A stretch of 64,000 nt of DNA, taken from NCBI GenBank assembly GCA_012034765.1, contig JAAUOU010000010.1, positions 1 through 64,000 on the forward strand. The letters are read 5' to 3'. The translations under genes and the position numbers were made by a program. This document shows positions 45,673 to 55,251 of this stretch, piece by piece (position 1 is the first letter of the stretch; every line of letters starts with the position of its first letter). This DNA is from Pleurocapsaceae cyanobacterium CSU_1_1 (GTDB lineage: Bacteria; Cyanobacteriota; Cyanobacteriia; Cyanobacteriales; Xenococcaceae). The notes under the pieces are model-generated. The model had not been told where the DNA came from. It searched no databases and saw only the letters and a list, made by a program, of their open reading frames with translations.

Positions 45673-47276
45673 ATGTCTAGTTTTTCGCTCAAAACTGCTA
45701 AAACTACTATTTTGATAATCATAACAATGATTGCCGTGTTTAGTAAATCTGCAATCAGCAATAGTCAACTGGAAACACAACCTTTATTTTGGACAGCTTC
45801 TGCCATGGAAGCGATTGAACTCCATCAGCCTCATCCAGTTCTGACGGATGATGATTTTCAGCGTCTAACCAAAATTGAATTGAAAGCAGCAAAAGGAGAA
45901 TACGAAGCGTTTCAAATTGTAATTCAAGCTCCACCAGGAAATCTCAATAACACCAACGTGACTGTATCTGACTTGAAAGGTCCTAATGGGTCAGTAATTG
46001 GCAATAGTAATATTACCTTATATAGAGAACACTACATCAAACTCGATCGCCCTAGTTATTTGGGATGGGCAGCCAATCCAACTCGGGGTCAGGGATGGTA
46101 TGCAGATGCTCTAATTCCCTTTGTCGATCCAGATACAGGCAAAGATATTCAGCATGCAAAATTAGATGCAGTTCCTTTTAACTTGGCAGGAGGAACAAAT
46201 CAGCCGATCTGGGTAGACATCTTTGTGCCTCAATCTACTGCTCCTGGTAAATATCAAGGTAAATTTACGATTAAAAGCGATCGCGGTGTTTCCGAAGGTC
46301 AGATAGATTTGACGGTCTGGAATTTTACTCTACCTGTACAGCCATCAATGGATTCTTTCTTTGATATTTGGGAAAACAGGGGCATTGAAGCACAGACATT
46401 ACTACTCAAGCATAGATTAATGTCAAGCCAAAGAATTGAGTACCAAGACCAGCAAGAAGTCTTTAAAAGGTTAGGGGTAAAATCGGTGCGATTGCCTTTT
46501 TGGAGTGGAGCTAACTATCAAACTTGTATGATGGACTCCGCTCCTTCAGTAACCGAACTTAAACAAGCTGCTGCTAAATATCCATCGAACCTATTAAGAT
46601 ACGTATTTTCAGTAGATGAAATTGATCGATGTAAAAATCTGGAACAACCTTTAAAACAGTGGGGCAATAATATTCATCAAGCAGGATTAAAACATCTTGC
46701 CGTCATGAAACCTAAACCAACTTTATATGGGGATATAGATATTTGGGTTGTAAATCCGCTAATGTATGAAGAAGCCCAAGCCGAAATTAAAGAAGTAAAG
46801 AGCGAAGGAGATGAGATCTGGTTTTACACGGGATATAGTACCAATTATTCTCCCCTCTGGCATTTAGATTCCCCACCAATTAATTTCCGTATTCCCCAAG
46901 GATGGATTGCCCAAAGTTTAGACTTTAAAGGTGTTCTCATCGCACGGGCCGATACTTGGACAGAAAATCCCTGGCAAGAAGTGCCGATTTATGTGCAGGG
47001 AGATATAGATTATCCTGGCATAGAGATGTTTTTTACCCAGGAGACAAAGTAGGTTTAAATCAAGTTGTTCCTTCCATTAGGCTTAAAAGGCTTAGAGAAG
47101 GAATGGAAGATTATGAATATACAGAGATCTTAAAAAAGCTTGGATATCAAGATTGGGCTATGAAAATTGTTCGAGAGGTAGGAGCAAACTGGAAAGATTG
47201 GACAAAAGATACCAATATTTTAGATTGTGCCAGACAAAAATTAGGAGAAAAAATTCATCAACTTTCCTCCAGTTAA
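45673..47276 (+). CDS. DUF4091 secreted protein, copy 1 (frameshifted)
   Basis: A signal or anchor helix (about 10-28) precedes an N-terminal beta-sandwich ('AAKGEYEAFQIVI', 'ITLYREHYI', 'IWVDIFVPQ') and a barrel-like DUF4091 region ('VRLPFWSGANYQ', 'HQAGLKHLAVM', 'IWVVNP'). The frame breaks at the T run 47029-47034: with 7 T in place of 6 the text continues 'FYPGDKVGLNQVVPSIRLKR' and 'LREGMEDYEYTEIL', as in the paralogue at 48300-49931. The joined product is about 534 residues. DUF4091 proteins are thought to act on carbohydrates, but activity is unproven. It probably processes or binds the exported polysaccharide. Confidence 0.8.
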
Positions 47277-47602
47277 ATTTCTCTTAGCAACAAGCTGACG
47301 TACATTTAAATTAGATTTCTCCAGCCAAGATCGATTGCTGCTATGAATTTCTGGCGCTTAAGATCAATACACAACAAGGACAACAGGCACACAAAACTAG
47401 TGATTAACTATAAATTTTCTATTTTCTAATACAATATTGCTAGTTATAACCAATTTTATAAAGGTTAATAATTAGGTCTATCAATGATTACCCTCCGCAG
47501 TCAACTGATCTACGTAAGTAAGGAGTTAGCATATTTTAGATTATGCTTTGGTTAACATAGTTAAATAGTAAATTTGCTGGTGTTGTCTAATGTGGTGCGA
47601 TT
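47277..47602. other. AT-rich intergenic region within the exopolysaccharide locus
   Basis: About 325 bases between the first DUF4091 gene and the small membrane gene. I see no coding signal, RNA or clear terminator. It may carry a promoter for the next gene. Confidence 0.45.
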
Positions 47603-48100
47603 GTGAATCAATCTAAAATAATTTTTCAAGACTTTCATAAGTGTTTAAAAGTTGCGCCCTTGCCTATAATTTCGATAATAATTTATATGGGGCTGAAGAG
47701 TACAAGCATTCTTGATGGAGGTTTACACCGATTCAATGGGGCTTATCATCCAGCTTATCTCGGCTGGTATGATTTCGTATTAGGATATGCAATTGTATTT
47801 AGCTTTGCAATTGGTTCTTTGAAACTAGAAATAAAAGACTTTTTTTTGGGACTGATTGGCTTATTTTTCATCTCCGCAAGCTGGGTTAATTCGTACCAAA
47901 CAGATAAAATTTTTATCAAAAGAATATGGCAGACTTTTCAGCGCAATTGCTCTCCTGCATTTTTTATCTTCGCCTTTTTCGCTATTTCTCAAGCAATGGA
48001 CTATACTATCTTTCCTCCTAAAGAAATAATTATTTTTGCACTAATGCTTGGATTAGCGGAGGGTCAATTAACTTTTCAAAATAAAATTTTAGAGGATTAA
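47603..48100 (+). CDS. Hypothetical membrane protein between the DUF4091 genes
   Basis: The 165-residue protein starts with GTG and has about three to four hydrophobic segments (near 18-35, 55-72, 80-98, 115-135). No motif is recognised; 'GGLHRFNGAYHPAYLGWYD' is an unusual aromatic loop. It is placed between two DUF4091 paralogues, with 326 bases before it and about 200 after. Base composition and codon use look like the neighbours, so it is probably real. It might anchor or assist the secreted proteins, but that is speculation. Confidence 0.5.
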   Translation: MNQSKIIFQDFHKCLKVAPLPIISIIIYMGLKSTSILDGGLHRFNGAYHPAYLGWYDFVLGYAIVFSFAIGSLKLEIKDFFLGLIGLFFISASWVNSYQTDKIFIKRIWQTFQRNCSPAFFIFAFFAISQAMDYTIFPPKEIIIFALMLGLAEGQLTFQNKILED

Positions 48101-48299
48101 GAATGTTAGTAAACGAAATGTTAATTTTCAATTCTGGTAAGATATAGCAGTTTATTTCCATCAGCTCTTAAAGTTGTAATCTATTAGCGTGTCGCAATAA
48201 AGCTTGTTAAAGATAAGCTTAGATTAAATTTGCGCAAGTATTTGATTAGAGTATGAATTTTGAAACTTATAATAATAAATAAAATTAGCGCATAAGCAA

Positions 48300-49931
48300 G
48301 TGTTCAAATCTGTTTTGAAATATTTTTTTTGGCTATTGATTGCCTTTAGTTTAACTATATTATTGGTTTTTTTAAAAACTGAGTATTCCAACTCATTTTC
48401 CACCTCACCTGAAATATGGGTGAAAAATAGTATGGAGCGAGTTATGCTCCAAGATTCTGCTGAAAATGTCCACGATATTCATTTATATGCAGCTCGTGGA
48501 GAGTATGAATCGTTTCAAATTGCCGTCAGGGCAAACCAATCTGATACGGTGGTTACCGATGTTCAAGTTTCAGACCTCAAGGCAAAGGGGATGAGCGATC
48601 GCCTTTTGTCTCAGAGTAACATTACTTTATACCGAGAACACTATGTTAATGTGACTGAACCTAGTCCTATTTGGAGAGGGACGACAGTTAAACCATTAGG
48701 GAAAGGTTGGTATCCTGACGGATTGATTCCTTTTGTCGATCCACAAACAGGAGTCGATCTGGTAAATGCAGAATTAGATGCAGTTCCTTTCAAGCTGAAC
48801 CAAGGTTCTAATCAGACCATCTGGGTAGATATTTTTGTTCCCAGAGACGCTACCGCAGGAGATTATGGAGGAACATACACTGTCACCAGCAACTTAGGAC
48901 AAGTCTCGGGAAAAATCTTATTAACGGTCTGGAATTTTGAGCTACCGCAAAAACCGTCTTTAAAGTCTGCATTCCTTTCATGGGAACAACATGATAAAAA
49001 TACCTTGATCGAGCTACTAAAGCATCGGGTTATGCCAGTAGCAAACATTAATCCTGAAGATGAACGAGAACTGATCGATCAATGGGGTCTATCTGCCTTG
49101 CGTCTTCCTTTTTGGAGTGGAGCTGATTATCGCACCTGTTCTATGGCATCAGCGCCTACAGCAGCAGTAATTCGCGAGGAAGGACTAAAACACCAGCTAG
49201 ACTTGATGCTCTACGTTTATGCTACCGACGAAATAGACGACTGTAAGGGCTTAAGAGAACCGTTGCGAGAATGGTCAAAAAGCATACATCAAGCAGGAAT
49301 AAAACATTTAGCGGTAATGGCTCCAGTTCCAGAATTTTACGATCTAGTAGATATTTGGGTCGTAAATCCTGAACGATATGATACAGCAGGAGAGAAAATA
49401 ACTGAAGTACTAAGACAGGGAAAAGAAATTTGGTTTTATACTTTCTTTGTCTTGGGCGGAAATGTCCCTAATTGGCAGATTGACTTTCAACCGATTAATC
49501 ATAGAATAGCTCAAGGTTTTATTAATCAGAGCTTGGGTTTAACAGGATTTCTTTATTGGCGAGTCGATACTTGGACAGATGACCCCTGGAACAATGTAGA
49601 CACGAATCCTCATCCCGATAAGTCAGAACATTATCCTGGGGAGGGGATGCTAATTTATCCTGGTACACAGGTTGGGATTAGTGGATCTATTCCTTCAATG
49701 AGGCTTAAATGGATTAGAGAAGGAGTAGAAGACTATGAATACATTGAGATTTTAAAAAGAGGAGGTTATCATGACTGGGCAATGAAAGCTGTGGGCGAAG
49801 TTGCTCAAGATCTACATCATTGGAATCAAGATCCAGCGGTTTTAAATGCTGTTCGCCGAAAATTGGGAGCAAAAAATTCATCAACTATCTCAGTCAAATT
49901 AATTACGAGGAAGTCTTCGGATGGACATTAA
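48300..49931 (+). CDS. DUF4091 secreted protein, copy 2
   Basis: The 543-residue protein starts with GTG and has an anchor helix (about 6-26), the beta-sandwich ('AARGEYESFQIAV', 'ITLYREHYVNV', 'IWVDIFVPRDA') and DUF4091 region ('LRLPFWSGADYRTC', 'HQAGIKHLAVM', 'IWVVNPERYDT', 'LKWIREGVEDYEYIEIL'). It is clearly paralogous to copy 1 and shows what that frameshifted gene should look like. Conserved acidic residues in 'ATDEIDDC' and 'REGVEDYEY' may be functional. I infer a periplasmic or surface role on glycans. The sugar chemistry is unknown. Confidence 0.82.
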   Translation: MFKSVLKYFFWLLIAFSLTILLVFLKTEYSNSFSTSPEIWVKNSMERVMLQDSAENVHDIHLYAARGEYESFQIAVRANQSDTVVTDVQVSDLKAKGMSDRLLSQSNITLYREHYVNVTEPSPIWRGTTVKPLGKGWYPDGLIPFVDPQTGVDLVNAELDAVPFKLNQGSNQTIWVDIFVPRDATAGDYGGTYTVTSNLGQVSGKILLTVWNFELPQKPSLKSAFLSWEQHDKNTLIELLKHRVMPVANINPEDERELIDQWGLSALRLPFWSGADYRTCSMASAPTAAVIREEGLKHQLDLMLYVYATDEIDDCKGLREPLREWSKSIHQAGIKHLAVMAPVPEFYDLVDIWVVNPERYDTAGEKITEVLRQGKEIWFYTFFVLGGNVPNWQIDFQPINHRIAQGFINQSLGLTGFLYWRVDTWTDDPWNNVDTNPHPDKSEHYPGEGMLIYPGTQVGISGSIPSMRLKWIREGVEDYEYIEILKRGGYHDWAMKAVGEVAQDLHHWNQDPAVLNAVRRKLGAKNSSTISVKLITRKSSDGH

Positions 49932-49980
49932 GGTATCAAAATGGGGATAACAAAATAAATACTTTAGAGTGATTAACTAC

Positions 49981-51168
49981 ATGAAATTAGATTCAAATCA
50001 GACTGTGGTTGCTAATAACAGAAAGATTAAGCTGGTATTTATAATTACGGCTTTGGGCACTGGTGGGGCGGAAATGATGCTCTACAAATTTCTGACTCGT
50101 ATTAATCGCGATCGCTATTCGCCTATTGTAATTTCTCTGATTAGTGGGGGAGTATTTGTTGAGCGAATCCGTAATTTAGATATTCCAGTCAAAACTTTAG
50201 GCATGAAGCCAGGAGGGTATAACCCTCTTATTTTACTCAAGCTTCGTCAAATGCTGCTCGAAATTCAGCCAGATCTGATTCAAGGCTGGATGTATCACGC
50301 TAATTTGGCTGCTCAGTTGGCTAATTTTATCTCTAATAGCAAAGTTCCTGTTTTTTGGAGTATTCATCATTCAGTAGATTCTCTCAAGGCAGAAAAGCTT
50401 GCTCTAGCTGCAACTATTAAACTAACCGCATTGCTTTCTTCCAAGGTCGAAAAAGTAATTTTTTCGGCGGAAAAAGGTCAAAAACAACATACGCACCTAG
50501 GCTACGATCCTAATAATGCGACTGCTATTGGAGATAATTTCGATCTTGGTAAATATAAGCCAGTGTCTAATCCTCAGTTTAATTTACGCTCACTATTAAA
50601 TTTACCAGAGGACAGCATTTTAATTGGCTCTGTGGCTCGCTATCATCCGATGAAAGACCACGCAAATTTGATTGATGGAGCAGCAATACTGATTGCTAAT
50701 AACCCTAATGTTCATTTTGTTCTGGTGGGGCCTAACGTAGATGAACAAAACCCAGTTTTAACAGCGCAAATCGCCCAACTAGGTATTGCCAAGCAAGTTC
50801 ATTTATTAGGAGAACGACAAGATATTCCTGATTTGATGACATCATTCGATATTTTCACGACTAGCTCTGCTTATGGAGAATCTTTTCCTAATGTGTTGGG
50901 AGAAGCTATGTCTTGTCAAATTCCCTGCGTCGCCACTGATATAGGCGATTCTCAGACTATTATTGGTGACACTGGGGTTGTAGTTCCCCCAAAAAATCCT
51001 CAAGCATTAGCCGATGCTTGGCACAAATTGATTATTTTGGGTCACGAAGGGCGGCAAGATCTAGGTAAACAAGCTAGGCAGCGTATTCAAACTAATTTCA
51101 ATCTGGATGGTGCAAACTCTTTTGTACGGCAATATGAAAAGATTTATGAAGCATCTTTGGTGAAATAA
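49981..51168 (+). CDS. GT4-family glycosyltransferase
   Basis: The enzyme is 395 residues from ATG at 49981; GTG at 49969 is in frame but less likely. It has 'FIITALGTGGAEMMLYKFL' at the start, 'IGSVARYHPMKDHANLIDGA' and 'AYGESFPNVLGEAMSCQIPC' with the donor-binding Glu pair. It belongs to the GT4 family of retaining transferases. It follows the second DUF4091 gene by about 50 bases and is followed by the sulfotransferase. It probably adds another sugar of the repeat unit. Confidence 0.88.
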   Translation: MKLDSNQTVVANNRKIKLVFIITALGTGGAEMMLYKFLTRINRDRYSPIVISLISGGVFVERIRNLDIPVKTLGMKPGGYNPLILLKLRQMLLEIQPDLIQGWMYHANLAAQLANFISNSKVPVFWSIHHSVDSLKAEKLALAATIKLTALLSSKVEKVIFSAEKGQKQHTHLGYDPNNATAIGDNFDLGKYKPVSNPQFNLRSLLNLPEDSILIGSVARYHPMKDHANLIDGAAILIANNPNVHFVLVGPNVDEQNPVLTAQIAQLGIAKQVHLLGERQDIPDLMTSFDIFTTSSAYGESFPNVLGEAMSCQIPCVATDIGDSQTIIGDTGVVVPPKNPQALADAWHKLIILGHEGRQDLGKQARQRIQTNFNLDGANSFVRQYEKIYEASLVK

Positions 51169-51204
51169 GCATTCTAATTACTTTGGTTTACAATAAGCAG
51201 TTTT

Positions 51205-51228
51205 TTAAATAACTTATTTAAATCTTTT
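51205..51228. repeat. AT-rich near-palindromic repeat, left copy flanking sulfotransferase
   Basis: The 24-base element contains TTAAATAA, a central C and TTATTTAA. It matches the copy at 52147-52170 in 22 of 24 positions and the same orientation. It lies upstream of the sulfotransferase start. Confidence 0.6.
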
Positions 51229-51275
51229 ATGTTTAAATATTAAGTAGTATAAATATTACTCAGTATCTTTAGATA

Positions 51276-52145
51276 ATGCACGTAAATCAAAACAAGTTAG
51301 ATTTTGTGGCAATAGGACCATTCAAAACTGGCACGTCTTGGATATACAATTATTTAGCCAGTTATCAACAGATTGCTCTACCCACAAAAGTCAAAGAAAC
51401 GTTCTTTTTTGATCGGAAATTTGATAAAGGAACAGATTGGTATTACACACACTTTGAACAACTGAAGAATAACCAAAAAGTTAAAGTTGGCGAAGTAGCT
51501 CCCAGTTATTTCAGTTCAATTGAAGCTCCAAAGAGAATTTACCAGCTTAACCCCAATTGCAAAATTATTGTGACTTTTCGTGAACCAGTATCTCGGTTGA
51601 CTTCTTTTTATCTACACATGAAGCAAAGAGGTGAAATTAAATCTCAAACCTCTTTTCTTGAAGCATTATCTGAGGTAGATATTCTCCATAATACAGCACT
51701 TTATTACCATCATTTATCTAGATGGATTAATATTTTTGGTTTAGATAATGTCAAAGTAATTTTCTTTGAGTCTTTAGTAAAGTCGCCTCTAGAGTTTTCT
51801 CAAATACTTTGTAGTAAACTCGACATTAATTTAGAACAAACTACTAACGACTTATCCCAAAAAGTAAATACTTCCCAGTCTCCAGTCAATCATAATCTAG
51901 CTAAACTAATGTATTCGAGCGTAAACTTATTACATAATTTGGGATTACACAAACTAGTAGACTATGGAAAAAATTTAGGTATAAAACAGCTACTTTTGAG
52001 TAAGAAAGCCCAAAAATTTGAGCTAAACAAAGAAGAATTTGCAGCTGCTTTCGAGCTAGTTAAGGATGATGTTTTAATGCTGGAAAGTTCATTAGGCATG
52101 GATTTGTCTGATTGGAGACAGATCTGGCAGGAAAAAGAGATTTAG
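51276..52145 (+). CDS. Sulfotransferase
   Basis: The 289-residue enzyme transfers sulfate from PAPS. The 5'-phosphosulfate loop is 'IGPFKTGTSWIYNYL' (Lys17) and the 3'-phosphate site is 'TFREPVSRLTSFYLH' with conserved Arg and Ser. 'KETFFFDRKFDKGTDWYYTHF' and 'VGEVAPSYF' are typical of bacterial carbohydrate sulfotransferases. In this locus the likely acceptor is the exopolysaccharide, consistent with the sulfated polymers of cyanobacterial sheaths. Direct repeats flank the gene. Confidence 0.9.
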   Translation: MHVNQNKLDFVAIGPFKTGTSWIYNYLASYQQIALPTKVKETFFFDRKFDKGTDWYYTHFEQLKNNQKVKVGEVAPSYFSSIEAPKRIYQLNPNCKIIVTFREPVSRLTSFYLHMKQRGEIKSQTSFLEALSEVDILHNTALYYHHLSRWINIFGLDNVKVIFFESLVKSPLEFSQILCSKLDINLEQTTNDLSQKVNTSQSPVNHNLAKLMYSSVNLLHNLGLHKLVDYGKNLGIKQLLLSKKAQKFELNKEEFAAAFELVKDDVLMLESSLGMDLSDWRQIWQEKEI

Positions 52146-52146
52146 C

Positions 52147-52170
52147 TTAAATAAGTTATTTAAATGTTTT
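52147..52170. repeat. AT-rich near-palindromic repeat, right copy flanking sulfotransferase
   Basis: TTAAATAA, G, TTATTTAA and AATGTTTT (overlapping pieces) almost repeat the element at 51205-51228. It begins two bases after the sulfotransferase stop codon and lies between this gene and convergent galE, so it might also act as a weak terminator. Confidence 0.6.
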
Positions 52171-52202
52171 GACTAGAATTAAAACGCTCGATTAATTTTT
52201 AT

Positions 52203-53186
52203 TTACTGATGTCGCTTTTGATGCCATTGCCAGGCATGGGAGATAATATCATCTAGATTGGAGTAGGCAGGCTGCCAGCCAAGAATTTTTTTTGCTTTAG
52301 CACCACTGCCTACTAGTGAAGGAGGATCTCCTGGACGGCGATCGCTTAATTCAGCTTTGATTTCTTTACCTGTAATTTTACGAGCTGTTTCAATTACTTC
52401 TTTGACGGAAAAACCGCTGCCATTGCCCAGATTAAACACATCTGTTGCGCCATTATTAATTAAATATTCTAAGGCGAGAATATGAGCCTGGGCAATATCG
52501 AGAACATGAATGTAGTCGCGGATACAGCTGCCATCGGGGGTGTCATAGTCTGTACCAAAAATGGAAACTGATTGGCGATGACCTAAAGCAGTCTGAAGTA
52601 CTAGGGGAATCAAATGAGTTTCGGGATTGTGATCTTCACCCAGATTCCCTTCAGGATCTGCCCCAGCAGCATTAAAATAACGCAGACATACTGAACGAAA
52701 ATCATAGGCTTGATTAAAGTCTTGGAGAATTCTTTCCACCATCAACTTAGTCGCACCATAGGGATTAATCGGATGTTGTGATTGATCTTCGGTAATAGGT
52801 ACAGCATCAGGTACACCGTAGGTGGCACAGGTGGAAGAGAAGACAAACTTATTAATATTTGCTTCTAACATGGCTTCTAAAAGAGTTAGTGTACCAACCA
52901 CGTTGTTTTGATAATATTTGGCTGGCTGGGTAACAGATTCTCCTACATAGGCATAAGCAGCAAAATGCATCACAGCATCAATTTGATGGTCAGCAAATAT
53001 TTCTTGCAGTAAAGCGCGATCGCAAGTGCTACCGACAATTAATTTAACTTTTAAAACCTGCTCGACTAAGTCTTGATGACCATAAACAAGGTTATCCAAT
53101 ACAATTACTTCGTACCCAGCTTTTTGTAGGGTTAATACTGAATGAGAACCGATATATCCTGCTCCGCCTGTGACTAGAATAGCCAT
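52203..53186 (-). CDS. galE: UDP-glucose 4-epimerase
   Basis: The 327-residue SDR enzyme interconverts UDP-glucose and UDP-galactose. It has the NAD loop 'VTGGAGYIGSH', 'DNLVYGH', 'FSSTCATYG' and the catalytic Tyr143 and Lys147 in 'NPYGATK', with 'DYIHVLDIAQAH' towards the C-terminus. It is the only minus-strand gene inside the exopolysaccharide locus and is convergent with the sulfotransferase. It supplies UDP-galactose (or a related sugar) for polymer synthesis. Confidence 0.95.
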   Translation of the reverse strand: MAILVTGGAGYIGSHSVLTLQKAGYEVIVLDNLVYGHQDLVEQVLKVKLIVGSTCDRALLQEIFADHQIDAVMHFAAYAYVGESVTQPAKYYQNNVVGTLTLLEAMLEANINKFVFSSTCATYGVPDAVPITEDQSQHPINPYGATKLMVERILQDFNQAYDFRSVCLRYFNAAGADPEGNLGEDHNPETHLIPLVLQTALGHRQSVSIFGTDYDTPDGSCIRDYIHVLDIAQAHILALEYLINNGATDVFNLGNGSGFSVKEVIETARKITGKEIKAELSDRRPGDPPSLVGSGAKAKKILGWQPAYSNLDDIISHAWQWHQKRHQ

Positions 53187-53365
53187 TACTAATTAAGTTT
53201 CTCAAAATTACTATATTACAAAGCTAAATATATCAGTAAATTAAACTTTTAAAGATAACTTAAATAATAGATTGTTTTTTCGGCACTTTGCTAAAAAATA
53301 GAAGTAATTTTGTAACATGTGACATAATTTTATCAACCATAGCTAATCATATATTTTTTAAAACA

Positions 53366-54529
53366 ATGACCTGCAAAATGTTGATCGTCGCAACCATTGC
53401 GGGGGCGATTGAAGATTTCATTTTACCTTTTGTCTATCACTATCGCCGTTTAGGTTGGCAGGTGGATGGAATCGCCGTAGACATTACTGGTAACCCAGCC
53501 TGTGTTGCAGCATTTAACTCTGTCTGGGATGTCCCGTGGTCGCGCAACCCCCTAGATCCGCGCAACTTTATTAATGCCGTCCCCCGCATCCAAGAAATTG
53601 TGATTCAGAGCGATTACGACTTGGTTCATGTTCACACTCCTGTAGCAGCCTTTGTGACTCGTTATGCGATCGCTCAACTAAAAATAAAGCAAAAGCCCCA
53701 GGTTATTTATACGGCTCACGGTTTTCATTTTCATCAGCAAGGAAATCCCCTGACTAATTTGCTCTTTCTAAATCTTGAACGGCTAGCGGGACGATGGACT
53801 GACTATTTGATTACGATTAATCGTGAAGATGAAGCTGCTGCCAGGAAACATCATCTTTTGCCTGATGCCAGGATTTTTTATACTCCTGGCATTGGACTAG
53901 AGCTTGATAAATACGATCCCCGTCAGGTTAATTTAGAGCAAACTGAAGCAATTCGCCAAGAATTAAAGCTCAAGCCAAAAGATGTCTTGCTCTTGACCGT
54001 TGCCGAGTTTACTCCTAATAAGCGTCATCGCGATCAGCTATTGGCTCTGAAGCAGCTTAATCGTTCTGAAGTACATTTAGCTTTGGCGGGAGATGGGGAC
54101 ACCCGACCTGAAATAGAGCAGCTAGCCCAAAAGTTAGATCTACAGCAGCAGGTTCATTTTTTAGGTTTTCGTTATGACATACCCGCTTTAATTTGCTCCA
54201 GTAAAGCTTTGCTGCTGACATCAGGGCGAGAAGGTTTGCCTAGAAGCATTATGGAGGCTTTTTGTGCTGCTACTCCCGTAATTGGCACTAAAATTCGCGG
54301 TATTCAGGATCTATTGACAGACGACTGCGGTTTACTAGTTGAGGTAGGAAATATTGAGGCGTTAAGTCAAGCGATCGCGCAAATAATCGATCATCCCCAG
54401 CAGGCAGCACAAATGGGTGCAAATGGTCGCCAGAAAGTTGTAACTTACGATGTTCATCATATTATTGAGCAATACACTCAAATTTATCATCAAGCATTAG
54501 CAAGACAGACTTCTACAACTAGCAATTAA
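53366..54529 (+). CDS. GT4-family glycosyltransferase
   Basis: The enzyme is 387 residues from ATG at 53366. Another ATG at 53378 and an upstream TTG (53288) are in frame; the family begins close to 'MLIVATIAGAIEDF', so one of the two ATGs is right. 'DLVHVHTPVAAFVTRYA', 'VIYTAHGFHFHQQG' and 'REGLPRSIMEAFCAATPVIG' mark a WbnK/PglA-like GT4. It is followed 14 bases later by the priming transferase. This pairing suggests it adds the second sugar after the priming step. Confidence 0.9.
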   Translation: MTCKMLIVATIAGAIEDFILPFVYHYRRLGWQVDGIAVDITGNPACVAAFNSVWDVPWSRNPLDPRNFINAVPRIQEIVIQSDYDLVHVHTPVAAFVTRYAIAQLKIKQKPQVIYTAHGFHFHQQGNPLTNLLFLNLERLAGRWTDYLITINREDEAAARKHHLLPDARIFYTPGIGLELDKYDPRQVNLEQTEAIRQELKLKPKDVLLLTVAEFTPNKRHRDQLLALKQLNRSEVHLALAGDGDTRPEIEQLAQKLDLQQQVHFLGFRYDIPALICSSKALLLTSGREGLPRSIMEAFCAATPVIGTKIRGIQDLLTDDCGLLVEVGNIEALSQAIAQIIDHPQQAAQMGANGRQKVVTYDVHHIIEQYTQIYHQALARQTSTTSN

Positions 54530-54543
54530 TTTTTATTTTATCT

Positions 54544-55158
54544 ATGGCTAAATTAATCAAAACTATTGCCGATCGCCTAGTGGCAGCGTTGGCTTTATTA
54601 ATTCTTTCTCCCTTAATTTTAGTAGTGGCGATCGCCGTTCGACTGCAAATGGGTACGCCCATTTTATTTACCCAAGACCGCCCAGGTAAAGATGGTCGCG
54701 TGTTTCAATTTTGTAAGTTTCGAACTATGACCGACGCGAAAAATAGTGATGGAAAATTATTACCCGATGAGCAGCGCCTGACCGCGATTGGCAAACTACT
54801 CCGCAAAACTAGTTTAGATGAACTACCACAACTATGGCATGTACTGAAGGGTGAAATGAGCCTAGTGGGGCCTAGACCTCTACTGGTACGATATTTAAAG
54901 CTATATAATGAAGAACAAGCTCGTCGTCACAATGTATTACCTGGAATTACAGGTTGGGCGCAGGTTAATGGTCGGCGTAATTTAGATGGGGACTTTATCA
55001 AGAAGTTCGAACTAGATGTTTGGTATGTAGATAATTGGAGTCTGTGGCTAGATCTCAAAATTATTTGGCTGACAATAGTGGCGGTGGTTGCCCAAAAAGA
55101 CATCGATCAAGAAGGCTATACCACTGGTGGCGGTGAGTTTTTAGGTAACGATCGCTGA
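54544..55158 (+). CDS. Undecaprenyl-phosphate sugar phosphotransferase, PglC/WcaJ type (copy 1)
   Basis: The 204-residue monotopic phosphoglycosyl transferase has an N-terminal re-entrant hydrophobic helix (about 9-30), 'QDRPGKDGRVFQFCKFRTM', the catalytic D-E pair in 'KTSLDELPQLWHVLKGEMSL' and 'VGPRP', then 'PGITGWAQVNGR'. It moves a sugar-1-phosphate from a UDP-sugar onto undecaprenyl phosphate and starts repeat-unit assembly. It lacks the extra N-terminal membrane domain of full WcaJ. A paralogue follows after 93 bases. Confidence 0.92.
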   Translation: MAKLIKTIADRLVAALALLILSPLILVVAIAVRLQMGTPILFTQDRPGKDGRVFQFCKFRTMTDAKNSDGKLLPDEQRLTAIGKLLRKTSLDELPQLWHVLKGEMSLVGPRPLLVRYLKLYNEEQARRHNVLPGITGWAQVNGRRNLDGDFIKKFELDVWYVDNWSLWLDLKIIWLTIVAVVAQKDIDQEGYTTGGGEFLGNDR

Positions 55159-55251
55159 ACTTGCTGAATAACTATTAAGTCACCATACTATTAGATGGAT
55201 TAAAAATATTCATATTCGGCAAAAATTTCTCTTTAAAAATCAAGTTTCCTG

